Shown here piece by piece: positions 53,901-64,000 of a stretch of DNA of 64,000 bases. The number at the start of each line of letters is the position of its first letter. The first letter of the stretch is position 1. Position numbers and translations under genes: made by a program. The notes beneath the pieces are model-generated. The model saw only the letters and a list, made by a program, of their open reading frames with translations. It searched no databases and had not been told where the DNA came from. Origin of the DNA: Microplitis mediator (Eukaryota; Arthropoda; Insecta; Hymenoptera; Braconidae); NCBI RefSeq assembly GCF_029852145.1, contig NC_079975.1, positions 14,319,275 through 14,383,274 of the forward strand, written 5' to 3'.

Positions 53901-56900
53901 TGGGAAGAAGCTCGGGTGAAACTGATTGAAGCTGGGGTAGCTGATGACATTGAAGATGATGTGGTGATCGACATTACTCAGTTTAATGTCATGGAAGTTG
54001 ACCCCAACGGAGATTCAGTATACGGTACGGTGGAGAACAACGATGGAATTTCTGAAGCTAGTGATGCAAGTAAAGTTACCAGTAATACTATAATAAGTAG
54101 TAGCTTATCATGTGATATCGAAAGATTTCCTCATGATAATTATCAAGATAACTCAAATACGTTTGAGAATCGGAATTTTCGACAGTCTACTGAATTCGAT
54201 ATATCCGGTCTTGATAAATTAGATTCTAATAGAAATAAACATGCTTGTATCGCTTCTGTAGAAAATGCTAGAGATATCATTCGCGCTAACAGCCAGGAAT
54301 TAGATTTTCAGGCTGTTGAACTGGATGATATCGAGTATTCTAAAAGTCACGGTGCATCTGTATCATTAGAGATTTCGAAAAAACGAAAACCTAGTGAATT
54401 GGAAACACTTAGACTTAGTAGTTTGAATTTAAACTCATTTCGTAAGCCTTCATTTATTGTAGAAAAAGATACGCTGCCACATGAGATTTCGCAGATATCT
54501 TGTGATACTGAATATTTATCTTGTGATACTGAATATTTATCTTGTGATACTGAAATCAGTAATGGCGAAGTTTCTTCCACTACAATAGATGATAATGCTT
54601 TGCAAGAAACTCATGATAATGATTATTTGTCATGTGATGAGCTTAAGGATGATGGAGTATCAATTGAATTAAACAATAGTCATGAAAATAATCAGAATAA
54701 CAATGCGTTTGTTAATTTTACTGGTAATCCGATTCATTCTTATCCTGACAATGTTTCACAAGAAACAAATTCTCAGCTAACTGATGATAACTTAGATAAT
54801 AATGTTTATAATTCAGATAAGAATAACGATAATTCAGATAAAATTGTTCATAATTTGAGCCAGTCACTTCCGGCATCTGGTAATACGAATGTTTCTGTTA
54901 TTTCTGGTCGTCGTATTTTCGAACCTATGTTCTATCACGAACAACTGAAAAATTTCGGTAATGCTGAGAACCATGCTCCCAACTGTTCTAGACTTTTAGA
55001 GAACATTGATATAACTGAATCTTATGATATTGGCTTAAATACTTTGATATATTTCAAGTGTCTTCAATGTCAGATGATTAAAAAAGTATATACCAATCCA
55101 CCTAAGCCAGCTGATGCTTTTACTATCAATGAAACTTCAGTATTAGCAGTTTTAGGAACAGGTAGTACTTTCACTGCTTTCCAAAGTACATTAGCGATAT
55201 TTGATATTCCATATATATCACATACTACTTTTAGTAAATATCGAGAAAAATTTAACCATCTTATTGATGATGCTCTTGCTGAAGAAATGAAAGAAACTGC
55301 ATTGGAAGAAGTCAAAATTGCTATCAGTAAAGGTGACGTCACTTCAAATGGTATTCCTTTCATTAGAGTAATTACAGATGGCGGATTTGGTAAAAGAAGT
55401 TATCCAGGTGGAAAATATGATTCTCTTGGTGCTACTGTAGGTGTTATCGGACAAGCTACTCAAAAATTAATAGATATCGAAGTTTTTAATAAATATTGTA
55501 AAATATGTAAAATTGCTGAAAATCGTGGTTTAAAGCCGCCAAAGCATACTTGTTACCAGAACTATGACAGAAATCTAAGTTCTGGAAGCATGGAAGCTGC
55601 TGGTGTTGTCAAAATATTTAAACGAAGTATTGAGAAAAATGGTTTGATTTATTTAGTAGTGATTGGGGATGACGACAGTAGTTCTTATAAAGCTATCCGC
55701 ACTGCTGATCCCTATCGAAAATATGGCATCACAGTAGAAAAAATAAAGTGTACCAATCATATGTGGCGTAGATTTGGTACACATATTACTGAAGCTTCTA
55801 ATACAAAAGCTATAAAATCGTACGGCGTTGGTATTGTACGAGAAAAAATTAAAACTAGTGGGATCAAGATTCGCAAAGTCATTAGCTATGAAATTGATGT
55901 CTTAACAAAAGATTTGGATTTGAATAAATTATCAAAGAATGATGATGAGCTTAAACAGTTCAAAGAAAAAGCTGAAGAACTGCAAAAAACTATTAAACTT
56001 GTTCATTATCACGTTTTTGGTAATCATGAGAAATGCCCTTTACATTGGGGTGATCGTTGTGATCGTTCAAAACCGAACTTTATCGTAAAATTAATTGAGT
56101 ATGGTTTGCTAGCAGGAGTAGAAAAAGTTTTGGAAAAATTTAGTTTAAATGCTACCCATTTACTTCATAAACTTACTACTAATGCCATTGAACAATGCTT
56201 TTCTATTGTTTCCAAGTACATTACTGGTAAGCGAAACAATTATTACAGCAGAAGTGGTTATCAAGATCGAGTGAGTGCAGCAGCTATCGATCAGATTACA
56301 GGTACTCCTTTGAGCAAAATTTTTAGTCACAGCAAAGTTGATGTTCCTCAAAAAGTTAGCAAAATAGAAAAAGAACACGTTTTGCAAAGACTTCGCAATA
56401 AAAAATACCGTGAAACTAACAAAAAGAATAAACATCAAAACCGATGTCAAGGTACTGATAAAGATTATGGTCCTAACGCCGCTCAGCCAGATTTAGATGA
56501 AACAGACCCACAGCTTTATCAGCAGCAAAAAGAAGCTCATAATGACAAGCTTCGTGAACGACAACAAAATCGTGTTGTTCTTGAAAAAAAAACAAGAGAT
56601 GAAATAAAGTATGGTGAACCTCATGCTTTTGAAACAGATATGATTCCATCTAATTTTTTTGGAAAAATTTGTAAAATGGCAAAAACATCGTCTTGTATAC
56701 CTGTTGTTAATAATATATGTAATCCAGTTGTGTATGATGATGATCAGCTCGAACTCATGGAAAATCAGAGAGCAAAAGCTCTTCAAGATTTGGAATCTAA
56801 AATTGGAAGCGCAATTTCACGTTGCGGTTTATTCTTTTCTACAGATGAAGAATCCTTTTATTTATGTGCTCGGCCTGATGGTATAGTTGAAGATGACTCT

Positions 56901-58061
56901 ATTGTAATAGTTAGTAATATTTCTGAAGATGAGCAAACAAGTGCTGATGAAGCATTAAAAAGCAATAGAAATCTTGCTAATTTATTTTCCTCAGATTTTC
57001 CTGAACATATTAATACAACTCACTCGATGTATTACAATATTCAGGGACAGCTTCATGTCTGTGGCAAACAATATTGTCATTTTGCTGTTTATACACCATT
57101 AAATTTAAAAGTAGCTGAATTAATTGTAAAAGATGATGTTTTTTGGGATACTCAAATGAAACAAAAACTAGGTAGTTTTTACTATCAAGTTTTAATTGAT
57201 GAAATTATAGATAGTAGATTGGATCGAAATATGCCAATTCGCGAAGCTCCATCTACTATCGAAGCTAGACGTCAAAAAGCTAAAAAAGACTCTGAAAAAT
57301 TAGCTGACCAAGCTGAAAAATCAACTGACAAAGCTGAAAAATCAGCTGATGAAGCTGAAAAGTCATCCCAAAAACGAAAACAATCTAAGCAATCAGAGAA
57401 AAAACTATCATTACCGAAACAGCTACCACAAAAACAGCTGAGACTATCGAAAACTTTTCGAAATTCTGAAATGGACGAGTATAATAAACAAATTATGGAT
57501 GGTTATCGTCAACAAATTTTTAAAAGAAGTAACTATGACTATAAGGTTAATATTTTAACTGACCAAAGTTTCTTGGATGATTTGTCTATATCTTCTTTCC
57601 TGTTATTACTTGAAGATAAGGGTTTTACTTTTCAATTTCCAATGACGATTTTCAATCCTCTGAAGCCTTCTACTTCAAATAATGATTTACAAATCTTCGG
57701 TGGTCATCCCAGCAATCCACATTGGTATTGCTTACATTTCGATGGTCGCAATGTTTTCATTTATGACAGTTTAGGCCGTGACAATTTTGAGCAGTTGTCA
57801 CAAGTTGAACAACATTACATACAAGTTCGCTATTCTAAACAAGTCGAAGAAAAACAAGTAGTTTTTAAAAATGTTACTAGTCAGCCAGATGGAAGTACCT
57901 GTGGCGTATACGCTGCTGCATATGCAACAACGATCGCATTAGGTGGTGATCCGTCTGATTTTGTTTATTCTCAAAATGCAACAGAAATGCGAGAACATTT
58001 TTACACTCATATTATTCTAGCAAGAAAATTAGTTCATTTCCCAGGAACTGGGAAGAATTAA
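50977..58061 (+). CDS. Mutator-type transposase fused to a Ulp1/C48 cysteine protease, two exons
   Basis: Exon 1 (50977-51035) codes MGRKVNKISKHSRNYKRMQ and ends at GTAAGT. Exon 2 starts at 53873 after TTCACTTCACAG and completes the split codon, giving an unbroken protein of about 1415 residues. The N-terminal half is acidic and low in complexity, with three copies of a YLSCDTE repeat near residue 240. A Mutator-like domain follows, with catalytic-type aspartates in VITDGGFGKRSYPGGKYDSL and VVIGDDDSSSYKAI, a cysteine cluster (KYCKICK) and CTNHMWRRFG. A charged AEKS repeat linker comes next. The C-terminus is a C48 protease: NPHWYCLHF (His), IYDSLGR (Asp), a Gln, and GSTCGVYA (Cys), all present. 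It probably excises and inserts DNA and may process ubiquitin-like tags. The 2.8-kb intron is loaded with repeats. Frame 53724-53872 is intron read-through, not protein. Confidence 0.85.
51320..51518. mobile_element. MITE (199 bp) in the transposase intron
   Basis: GGGGAGACCGGGGTGCTTTGG at the left and CGTACCCCGGTCTCCCC at the right form inverted ends, flanked by TA on both sides. GGCCCCC/GGGGGC continues the pairing. Confidence 0.75.
51740..51830 (+). repeat. Dispersed repeat (GCTCGAAAACAGCGGGAAGT family), copy 2
   Basis: Same words as at 46040-46170: AGCTCGAAAACAGCGGGAAG, GGGGCTGG, GACAGACCGATTTTTTTT. Confidence 0.65.
52350..52520 (-). repeat. Dispersed repeat end, partner of 45377-45545
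   Basis: A CATACATACATA microsatellite, ACTCGGACATCATCGTGAAAT, TTAGTCAGGATAGCTTCC and CCAATAACTTCCCGCTAAG mirror the left partner. The last bases (TTAGCGGGAAGTT) fold back once more. Confidence 0.6.
52539..52636. repeat. Near-perfect palindrome of about 98 bp
   Basis: GGCCAGAAAGTTGGAT and GGAATATAGATGCC on the left face GGCATCTATATTCC and ATCCAACTTTTTGGCC on the right around GAGGCGAAGCCGA. The GCGAAGCCGAGGC core resembles that of the multi-hairpin elements. Confidence 0.7.
52730..52850 (+). repeat. Dispersed repeat (GCTCGAAAACAGCGGGAAGT family), copy 3
   Basis: GAGCTCGAAAACAGCGGGAAG, GGGGCTGGCCCGCAGGGTCAAC and GACAGACCGATTTTTTTTT, as in the other two copies. Confidence 0.65.
53270..53355. 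repeat. Short inverted repeat in the transposase intron
   Basis: TAGTTATTTCCATTCTAATGCCAAGCTC faces GAGCTTGGCATTAAAATGGAAATAA across a loop of about 30 bases; probably a small MITE. Confidence 0.55.
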
Positions 58062-58109
58062 TCCTATTGTGATACACATTAACAGAAAAATTAATGATCG
58101 TTACGTATT

Positions 58110-58298
58110 TCTGCTAGTATTTTCTGGGATGCTTTAACATTCAATGTACACTTCCAGGATAAAGACAGTGCAATTGCAGAAATTATTTACAGATTACCCA
58201 AGTGCAAATTGACGAAGTCTAAAATAGCAATGCTGCACTACTATTCTGACAAAGTACCTACTCTTACAGATAAAAAATTGGATAAAACGCGAGTATAA
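58110..58298 (+). other. Possible coding remnant downstream of the transposase
   Basis: A 60-codon frame without start reads FNVHFQDKDSAIAEIIYRLP and KSKIAMLHYYSDKVPTLTDK before a TAA. Amino-acid composition is protein-like. It may be the end of a decayed second gene of the element. Confidence 0.3.
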
Positions 58299-59899
58299 AG
58301 CCTTACCGATGAGTCCTAATTATCGCGTTGTAACATTTAAAGCAATTAATTTGTATTTTATGCAAGATTGATTGTTTTGAAACTTTAGTTTCATACATCT
58401 ATCAGAGATTAAATAAACAGTCTACAATTTTACCAATTCAACAAGAAATCGATACTAATTCGATTGATATTATTGTTGATAATCCTAAATTGTCTGTTAT
58501 GAATTTTCTCTGTTGCAATTATTTTAAGTTTACAAAAAGTAGGTGGTCTAAGGCAGAACGTATCAATTGAAAATAATTTTGAATATTTCCTTTGTACTTA
58601 ACGTTCGGGACGAAACCACATTCCAAAAAAAAATATTAAGATAATCACAATCATTTTCAATAAACCTAACTAAAAAGTAAAAAATAAATAACAGTTTAAA
58701 AAAAAAGTTTGGAAAATCCAAAAGTGCACGACTCATAATGCTTATTTGATCGTAAACGTTGAAATATTCCGTAAGGGTAATGTCGCAGGCAAAAGAAAAT
58801 AAATAAAATTTGAAGTACAAATGTTATATATTTATATAAAAATAATAATAAAAAAAAAATAAATTTCAAACGTAAAAAATTCCGAAATTTTTCGCCGTAC
58901 GATCTGTGAAAAATTTTACGTTTTTTTTTTCTATTTTTATTTTCGTTTACTTGTTTATTTATTATTTTTATGTATTTATTTATTCGTCTAATCTCAATTT
59001 TTTATATTTTTATTTTCGAAATACCCGCGCTAAATGAATTGGTTAGAAGTATGGCGCAGGCACACTGGGTGATAGTACGAGAAAAAAAAATACCACGCAT
59101 GCGCACTTGTTTAGACGAATGTCTACACATACTTAGGCTAAAATTAAAGAAAATGCGATTTAATTTTTTATTAATTATAACTCCATAACACAAAGTTAGA
59201 TAGCCATTTTCGAAAGCAAATCCTTCTAGGGCAAAACGGGTCATTTAAAACAAAAATGGAGTTAAAATATGGATTCTTTTTCGAGATATTGTGTTTTCAT
59301 GCTATAAAATTTTTTTACTGCTTGACGGGAAAATTTTTTAGTTTATTTTAATGATTTTCTCGTTTCTATTGCACTGAATTTGTTTCTGAAAATTGCAGAA
59401 ATAATCTTTATTAAATTTTCTGTAAATTGGTGCATCATTTGAGATGTTTCTGTTCGCTAAGAAGACGATAATAACAGAAATAGTTGTAGAAAGGAGGCGA
59501 AAAAAAATTTTTGATCGTAAAGCACTCCCTAATGCTTCGCATTATGAGTCGTGCAAAACTAAAAAAACATTCTTTATATAGAAAACCAAACTAAAAAATG
59601 GAAAATAAATTTGAATGAAGAATAGTGTAAAAAATCTTAATAAATAGAAGTGAATAATAGTGTAAATACGAAAGAAATGTGTTTTATTCAAAAAAATAAA
59701 AAAAAAACGTGGGGTACTTTTTAAGATATTATCGAAATAATAATCCTCCTACTTATATCTGTCCATAAAATATTTATAACTATTGACATTATGTGCCTCA
59801 CGCTTTTTTTTTAAAGATTAACAATTCTCTTGAAAATCGACCCTCAAATTTACAACTAGGACTTGATAGCGCTTTTAATCACCGGCCTGCACGGAAAGA

Positions 59900-60170
59900 A
59901 CAAGATGATACTGGTTATCATCTCAGATTATACTCAGTTATATCTGAGGTTTAAAAAAAAATTTCAGATAGTACCTAGTATAATCTAGATTATACTCAGT
60001 TTCATTTCAGATTATAATCAGTTACACCTCAGATTGTACAGCGCTAGATTATACTGGTTTTCATCCTAGATAATAAACACATACATCTGGATTATACTCA
60101 GTACCATCTCAGATTATTATACTCAGTTTCATCCCAGATTATACTCAGTTACAACTCAGCCATGTTTTTT
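59900..60170 (+). repeat. Minisatellite of CAGATTATACTCAGTT-type units
   Basis: CAGATTATACTCAGTT with ACATCT or TCATCT spacers is repeated about nine times with changes, unit about 25-30 bases. Confidence 0.65.
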
Positions 60171-60339
60171 CTAGCGCATGCGCGTTTAGTAAAAATGTAA
60201 TTTGTCTTTGTGTATACTACATATAAAAAATTTAATTTAATAAAATTTGATCAACTTTCAGAAATTTTTTTTTTAAACTTTTTTAAAGGGTACCCTATTT
60301 TGCCCGCCAAAAATGAAAATTTTATTTTTTAACGGCAGG

Positions 60340-60620
60340 GATAAACAAAGGGTAAGGATTCAAAAAGATTGTAAAATGTCAATAAATTTTAATTGTTTTT
60401 AATCCTACACTCGATCCGAAATAATGAACTATTTTGGTATTGAGAAGGATTCAGAAAGATTCCAAAATGTCAATTACTTTTAATTCTTTTCAATCGTACA
60501 CTCGATCCGAAATGTTGGACTATTTTGGCATTGAGAAAGATACGAAAATATTAAAAATATGAATTAATTTGAATCTTTTTCAATTCTTCGGAAGTTTAGA
60601 AAATCTTATATTATTTTGGG
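60340..60620 (+). repeat. About 120-bp tandem repeat, two to three copies
   Basis: GGATTCAAAAAGATTGTAAA, TTTTTAATCCTACACTCGAT and ACTATTTTGGTATTGAGAA recur near 60345, 60465 and, more degenerate, 60570. Confidence 0.55.
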
Positions 60621-61157
60621 ATTCAATATGATTGAAAAGTATTAATTTTATGTCCAGATGAAACCTTTGGGGTATAGAAAGTATATAAAAGGATTCAATC
60701 CTCATCTTTTTCAATACCTTCCGATGACTATTGCACGACTCGTGCTTTACGATCGAAAAATTTTTTTCGCCTCACTTTGGCGACTATTTCAGTTATGATA
60801 CCCTGGTTAGTTCACGGAATTAAGATATTTTGCATACTACTTTAAAGATAATTTAATGGAGATTAGTCCCATACTTTTCAAAAATTTATTTAGTTCAATA
60901 AAAACGGAAAAAACATCGAAATAGTTTCAAAAAATTTCCTGTCCGTCAAGTATGGATCCCGTATACATAATAACTTGCGAAAAAATCCAGTAATTGGATC
61001 AATTCTTTTTTTTTTTTAATTCTTTGAACGATTTGTAGGTCCCCTATTGCGAATGACTAGGTAACTCAGTGTTGTTTAATTACAATTAATAAAAGAACAA
61101 AAAAAGCTGTATAACTATATCTATATATATATATCTATGTAAAACTAACATGGATGG

Positions 61158-61326
61158 TAGGAATGGGCGATATCTGTCGATATTTCAACTATCGATGTTT
61201 TTTTTCTAAAGTATCGATGTTTTCTATCGATATTTTTTGGAGACGATATATCGATACTCGATAATAAAAAACTAAAACTATCGATGTTACGATATCGATG
61301 TTTTTTTTCAATATCGCCCATCCCTA
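61158..61326. mobile_element. hAT-type MITE, 169 bp, with perfect 8-bp duplication
   Basis: TAGGAATGGGCGATAT at the left and ATATCGCCCATCCCTA at the right are inverted ends. ATGGATGG flanks both sides (61150-61157 and 61327-61334), the 8-bp duplication expected of hAT elements. The interior is made of TATCGATG motifs. Confidence 0.9.
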
Positions 61327-61867
61327 ATGGATGGTGATATATCTATACACATATGCGTACATTTATTCCACCAGGGGCGCTTGTGCATTACCGTCTTAGA
61401 ACAGCTGTTTTTTTTTGCTAATTGGTACGCCTGAATTTTTTCAATTCAATTTTTTTGTATTTTTATTTTTATTTACATATATATTTTTTTTGTTATTAAT
61501 CGAGATATTTTTGATAAGTTTTTTTATAATTATAAAAAAATACTAATATAATAAAAATAAAGCATGACAAGTTTTAATGAAAGAGAATTGTATATATTTT
61601 AAATTTATTTGCACTTCCCGCCATTTTTTTATTGTTATTTATTATTTCATAATATGTGAGCATTACGAGTCGTGCACTTTTGGATTTTCCAAATTTTTTT
61701 TTTTTATCAGGGTACAATTAATCAGTATAATGAAATTACTAACACAAAATTATTGTTCACGCTTAGTGTAATTATCGATTATGTATTATCTATTTGGAAA
61801 CAAGTTCTTTACTTACTTGAAGTTTAACTTTAAAATTTGTAAACTAAATAATTAGTTTAAAATTATT

Positions 61868-61905
61868 ATTGTGGAGGGTAGAGGAACCTTTACCCTCCAC
61901 AATGA
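61868..61905. repeat. Perfect short hairpin
   Basis: ATTGTGGAGGGTA faces TACCCTCCACAAT across a loop of about nine bases. Function unknown; possibly the core of a small element. Confidence 0.55.
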
Positions 61906-63051
61906 TTAAAACCAGATCGCCAAATTCGGGAAAAAGTGGAGTAAGTAATTACAAAAAGTGAGTGTACACGATATACGAAATAGTGTCCAATAAAGAAGAA
62001 TGTTGGAGCGCACTCTAACGTCCCAATCTATACGCAGAAGTAAAAAAAACAGAAGTTTTTAAAATCGTATAATTAAAAATAGTCGGAAACAATTTTAAAT
62101 GAACATTTAAGAAATAATAATTTAGGTAATCGTTAGATTGTAAAGGCCGTATGTAACTGATCGTGGTCTATTATATAATTACCGTTGATTCGAATCTAGT
62201 ATCATTATTCATCGTCGTGCTGATTTTCTATTAATTTTTGACTTTCCGCTAAGAAAATCAATAATTTTTAAAAAATCGGTATGTTGTTGGTTTTACGTTT
62301 ATTCATATGCATCTAAGTAACGTGTCATTTACATGAGGAGTAATTAGAGATTGACATTATTGGGGATATTACGGTTCTTCCGGCGTCACAGGATTACGGA
62401 AAAACCGTAATCTTGCCAGATTATTTGAGCTTCATGAGAGCAGTTTATTTATTTATTAATTTTTTTATTGATGCAATGAAAATGAAACGAGGAAACTTTG
62501 AAGTTCGCGCCTTACTATGACTATGTGCGTTGAGCGCATGCGCGAGTGATAAATTATCTATAATTGTTGATAAAAAAATAAAGTGATCAATAAAAAAATC
62601 AAAAATCATAGACCAATACTGACCTAACGATGAATAATGCAAAAATAATGTAATTAATCAGTTTCTTTTTCAATGAGGTGCTAAAAATTTTTTTTTTAAC
62701 CAAAATTTTTATCCAAATTTGCACTTAGAAAATCTTTAGATGAGGCGCTAAATTTGCACAGGTGAAAAACTGTTCTTGTTTTGGAATCATAATTCTTTTA
62801 TAACATTATACAATTAATTAATTATCGTATTATTATTATATAATTAACTTATTAATAATGAAGGAGTTCAGATAGCAGTATAATAAATGTATTACGTTAT
62901 TTTTTTATCATATAAAAATTTATTTGTGAAAATAAAGTGGAATAACACCATAATTAATATATTTTTTTTTAAATTATTAATTAAATTTATTAAAAGAAAT
63001 GAAATATTAGAAGAAATATAAATTTATTATAAGAAATGTCAAGCTGCAGAT
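61906..63051. other. Intergenic stretch
   Basis: No gene or clear repeat is recognised. AT-rich, with moderate GC near 62330-62420 and 62500-62540. Confidence 0.5.
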
Positions 63052-63999
63052 TCAAAACAGCTGATGAATCAACTGGTGCAAAAGTTGCTCGCGAGTTGGC
63101 TCCGATAATTGTACTCCTGGAACTTGGAGCGCTTGATGCGGATAAGTAGAGTTGTTAATATTGCGCAGAACTAACTGCGGTGTTGCTGTATTGGGCAGCA
63201 TTTGTTGACCAATAAAATATTGTGGTACAAACAACTGTGTCGCGAGGGGCTGTGGCACAAATGACTGAGATACGACGGAGTGGGGGACAAATGACTGTGA
63301 CGCGACGGGATGTCGCATAAATGACTGAGACACGGCAGACTGGGGTACGAATGACTGTGACGAGACGAGCTGTGGCACAAATGACGGAGACACGGCGGAC
63401 TGGGGTACGAATGACTGTGGCGTGATGAGCTGTGGCACAAATGACTGTGACCCAACGGGCTGTGGCACAAATGACTGAGACACGACGGACTGGGGAACAA
63501 ATGACTGTGACGCGACGGGTTGTGACACAAATGACGGCGGTACGGACGACTGTGACGCGACTGACTCTGGCACGACTGACGGTGGTGCGACTGACTTTAC
63601 CTGTGATCCATTCATACCATGCTGTAAGTTGTTTCGCATAAGCCGCTTGACTTTGTTTTGCAGTTGTCGATTGTACTTTTGGAGATTCTTTAATTTTTTG
63701 TCTGTAGTTAACAGACTTGTTGAGGCACCAAGAGCAACACAATTTTCATTAGCAGGATTTTCAGGATTAAGCGGAGCAGCACGGTTTCCATCACCAATAT
63801 TCTCATGTAGACCAGGACCAGCAGGATTTCTAGGATTAGGTGGAGCAGCAGGATTTCCAAGATTAGGCAGAGCAGCACGGTTTCCATAACCAGGATTCTC
63901 ACGTAGACCAGGACCAGCAGGATTTCCAGGATTAGTTGGAGCAGCAGGATTTCCAAGATTAGGCAGAGCAGCACGGTTTCCATCACCAGGATTCTCATG
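63052..63999 (-). CDS. C-terminal part of a repeat-built protein, running off the window
   Basis: One minus-strand frame is open from the window edge to TGA at 63054-63052, about 315 residues. The first third consists of about 32-residue repeats around GNPAGPGLRENPGDGNRAAL (nearly three copies). Next comes a short basic coiled-coil-like stretch (KKLKNLQKYNRQLQNKVKRL). Then about a dozen units of the type SQSFVPQ plus four or five residues form a low-complexity domain, followed by a glutamine- and leucine-rich end. The start lies beyond 64000. I do not recognise the protein. Shifted frames over the repeats are also open, as expected from repetitive DNA. The methionine at 63639 is internal, not a likely start. 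Confidence 0.6.
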   Translation of the reverse strand, partial: HENPGDGNRAALPNLGNPAAPTNPGNPAGPGLRENPGYGNRAALPNLGNPAAPPNPRNPAGPGLHENIGDGNRAAPLNPENPANENCVALGASTSLLTTDKKLKNLQKYNRQLQNKVKRLMRNNLQHGMNGSQVKSVAPPSVVPESVASQSSVPPSFVSQPVASQSFVPQSVVSQSFVPQPVGSQSFVPQLITPQSFVPQSAVSPSFVPQLVSSQSFVPQSAVSQSFMRHPVASQSFVPHSVVSQSFVPQPLATQLFVPQYFIGQQMLPNTATPQLVLRNINNSTYPHQALQVPGVQLSEPTREQLLHQLIHQLF

Positions 64000-64000
64000 T

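Larger units (their letters stand above)
58690..61700. mobile_element. Nested inverted-repeat elements around GCACGACTC words
   Basis: TTTGGAAAATCCAAAAGTGC then ACGACTCATAATGC at about 58696-58740 is mirrored by GCATTACGAGTCGTGCACTT with TTGGATTTTCCAAA at about 61659-61697. A second inner pair, GATCGTAAAGCAC at about 59514 and GTGCTTTACGATC at about 60742, faces inward. The two pairs suggest one element inside another. There is no transposase gene within. Confidence 0.55.

Noticed and set aside
63155..63742. Alternative minus-strand frame over the SQSFVPQ repeats (and a third one at 63171-63530)
   Set aside because: Repetitive DNA keeps all frames open. The frame ending at 63052 alone continues through the coiled-coil stretch and the 32-residue repeats to the window edge.

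Overview
The window looks like nuclear DNA of an insect: very AT-rich, with introns that have GTAAGT/AG borders, dense MITEs and hairpin repeats, hAT and Mutator-type transposase genes, and an endogenous retrovirus-like element. The insect-type envelope genes and an ankyrin protein whose C-terminus looks like the PRANC type (known from parasitoid wasps, Wolbachia and poxviruses) make a hymenopteran, possibly a parasitoid wasp, a reasonable but unproven guess. I see no host housekeeping gene.

Left flank (1-7519): a decayed hAT transposase gene (three exons, one nonsense codon, a TTAA-flanked MITE in its first intron), then on the minus strand a four-exon gene of an unassigned family with one in-frame stop.

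Centre (7520-37542): one LTR element of 30,023 bp, about three to four times the usual gypsy/errantivirus length. It has 716-bp LTRs differing at only two noticed positions, a perfect 5-bp target duplication (TGTAT) and a primer binding site. In order it carries: a repeat-rich leader; a short leader exon ending in a GTAAGT donor; gag; a -1 frameshift signal (TTTAAAC, then the gag stop and a hairpin); pol (protease, RT, RNase H, a long insertion with an AT-hook, integrase); an ankyrin gene; a cassette of about 14 kb; a chuvirus-like glycoprotein gene; a baculovirus-F-like envelope gene; and the 3' LTR. The leader exon is in phase with splice acceptors in front of both envelope genes, so one donor could feed two surface proteins and also supply the signal peptide that the F-like ORF lacks.

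The cassette (about 17.6-32.1 kb) is the most novel part. It holds spliced genes on the minus strand, antisense to the retroviral genes: two unrelated small gene families, each in two diverged copies with conserved intron positions and phases (127/126 aa and 117/119 aa), with noncoding first exons and duplicated upstream blocks, plus a possible fifth gene of 42 aa. I recognise none of these proteins. Satellite arrays lie between them, and short perfect inverted matches sit at the two edges of the cassette.

Right flank (37543-64000): nested hairpin and inverted-repeat elements, tRNA-derived fragments, relics of an unassigned gene family, and an apparently intact two-exon Mutator-type transposase fused to a Ulp1/C48 protease (50977-58061), whose 2.8-kb intron has taken up repeats. 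Then come more MITEs, including a 169-bp hAT-type one with a perfect 8-bp duplication, and the C-terminal end of a repeat-built protein that runs off the window.
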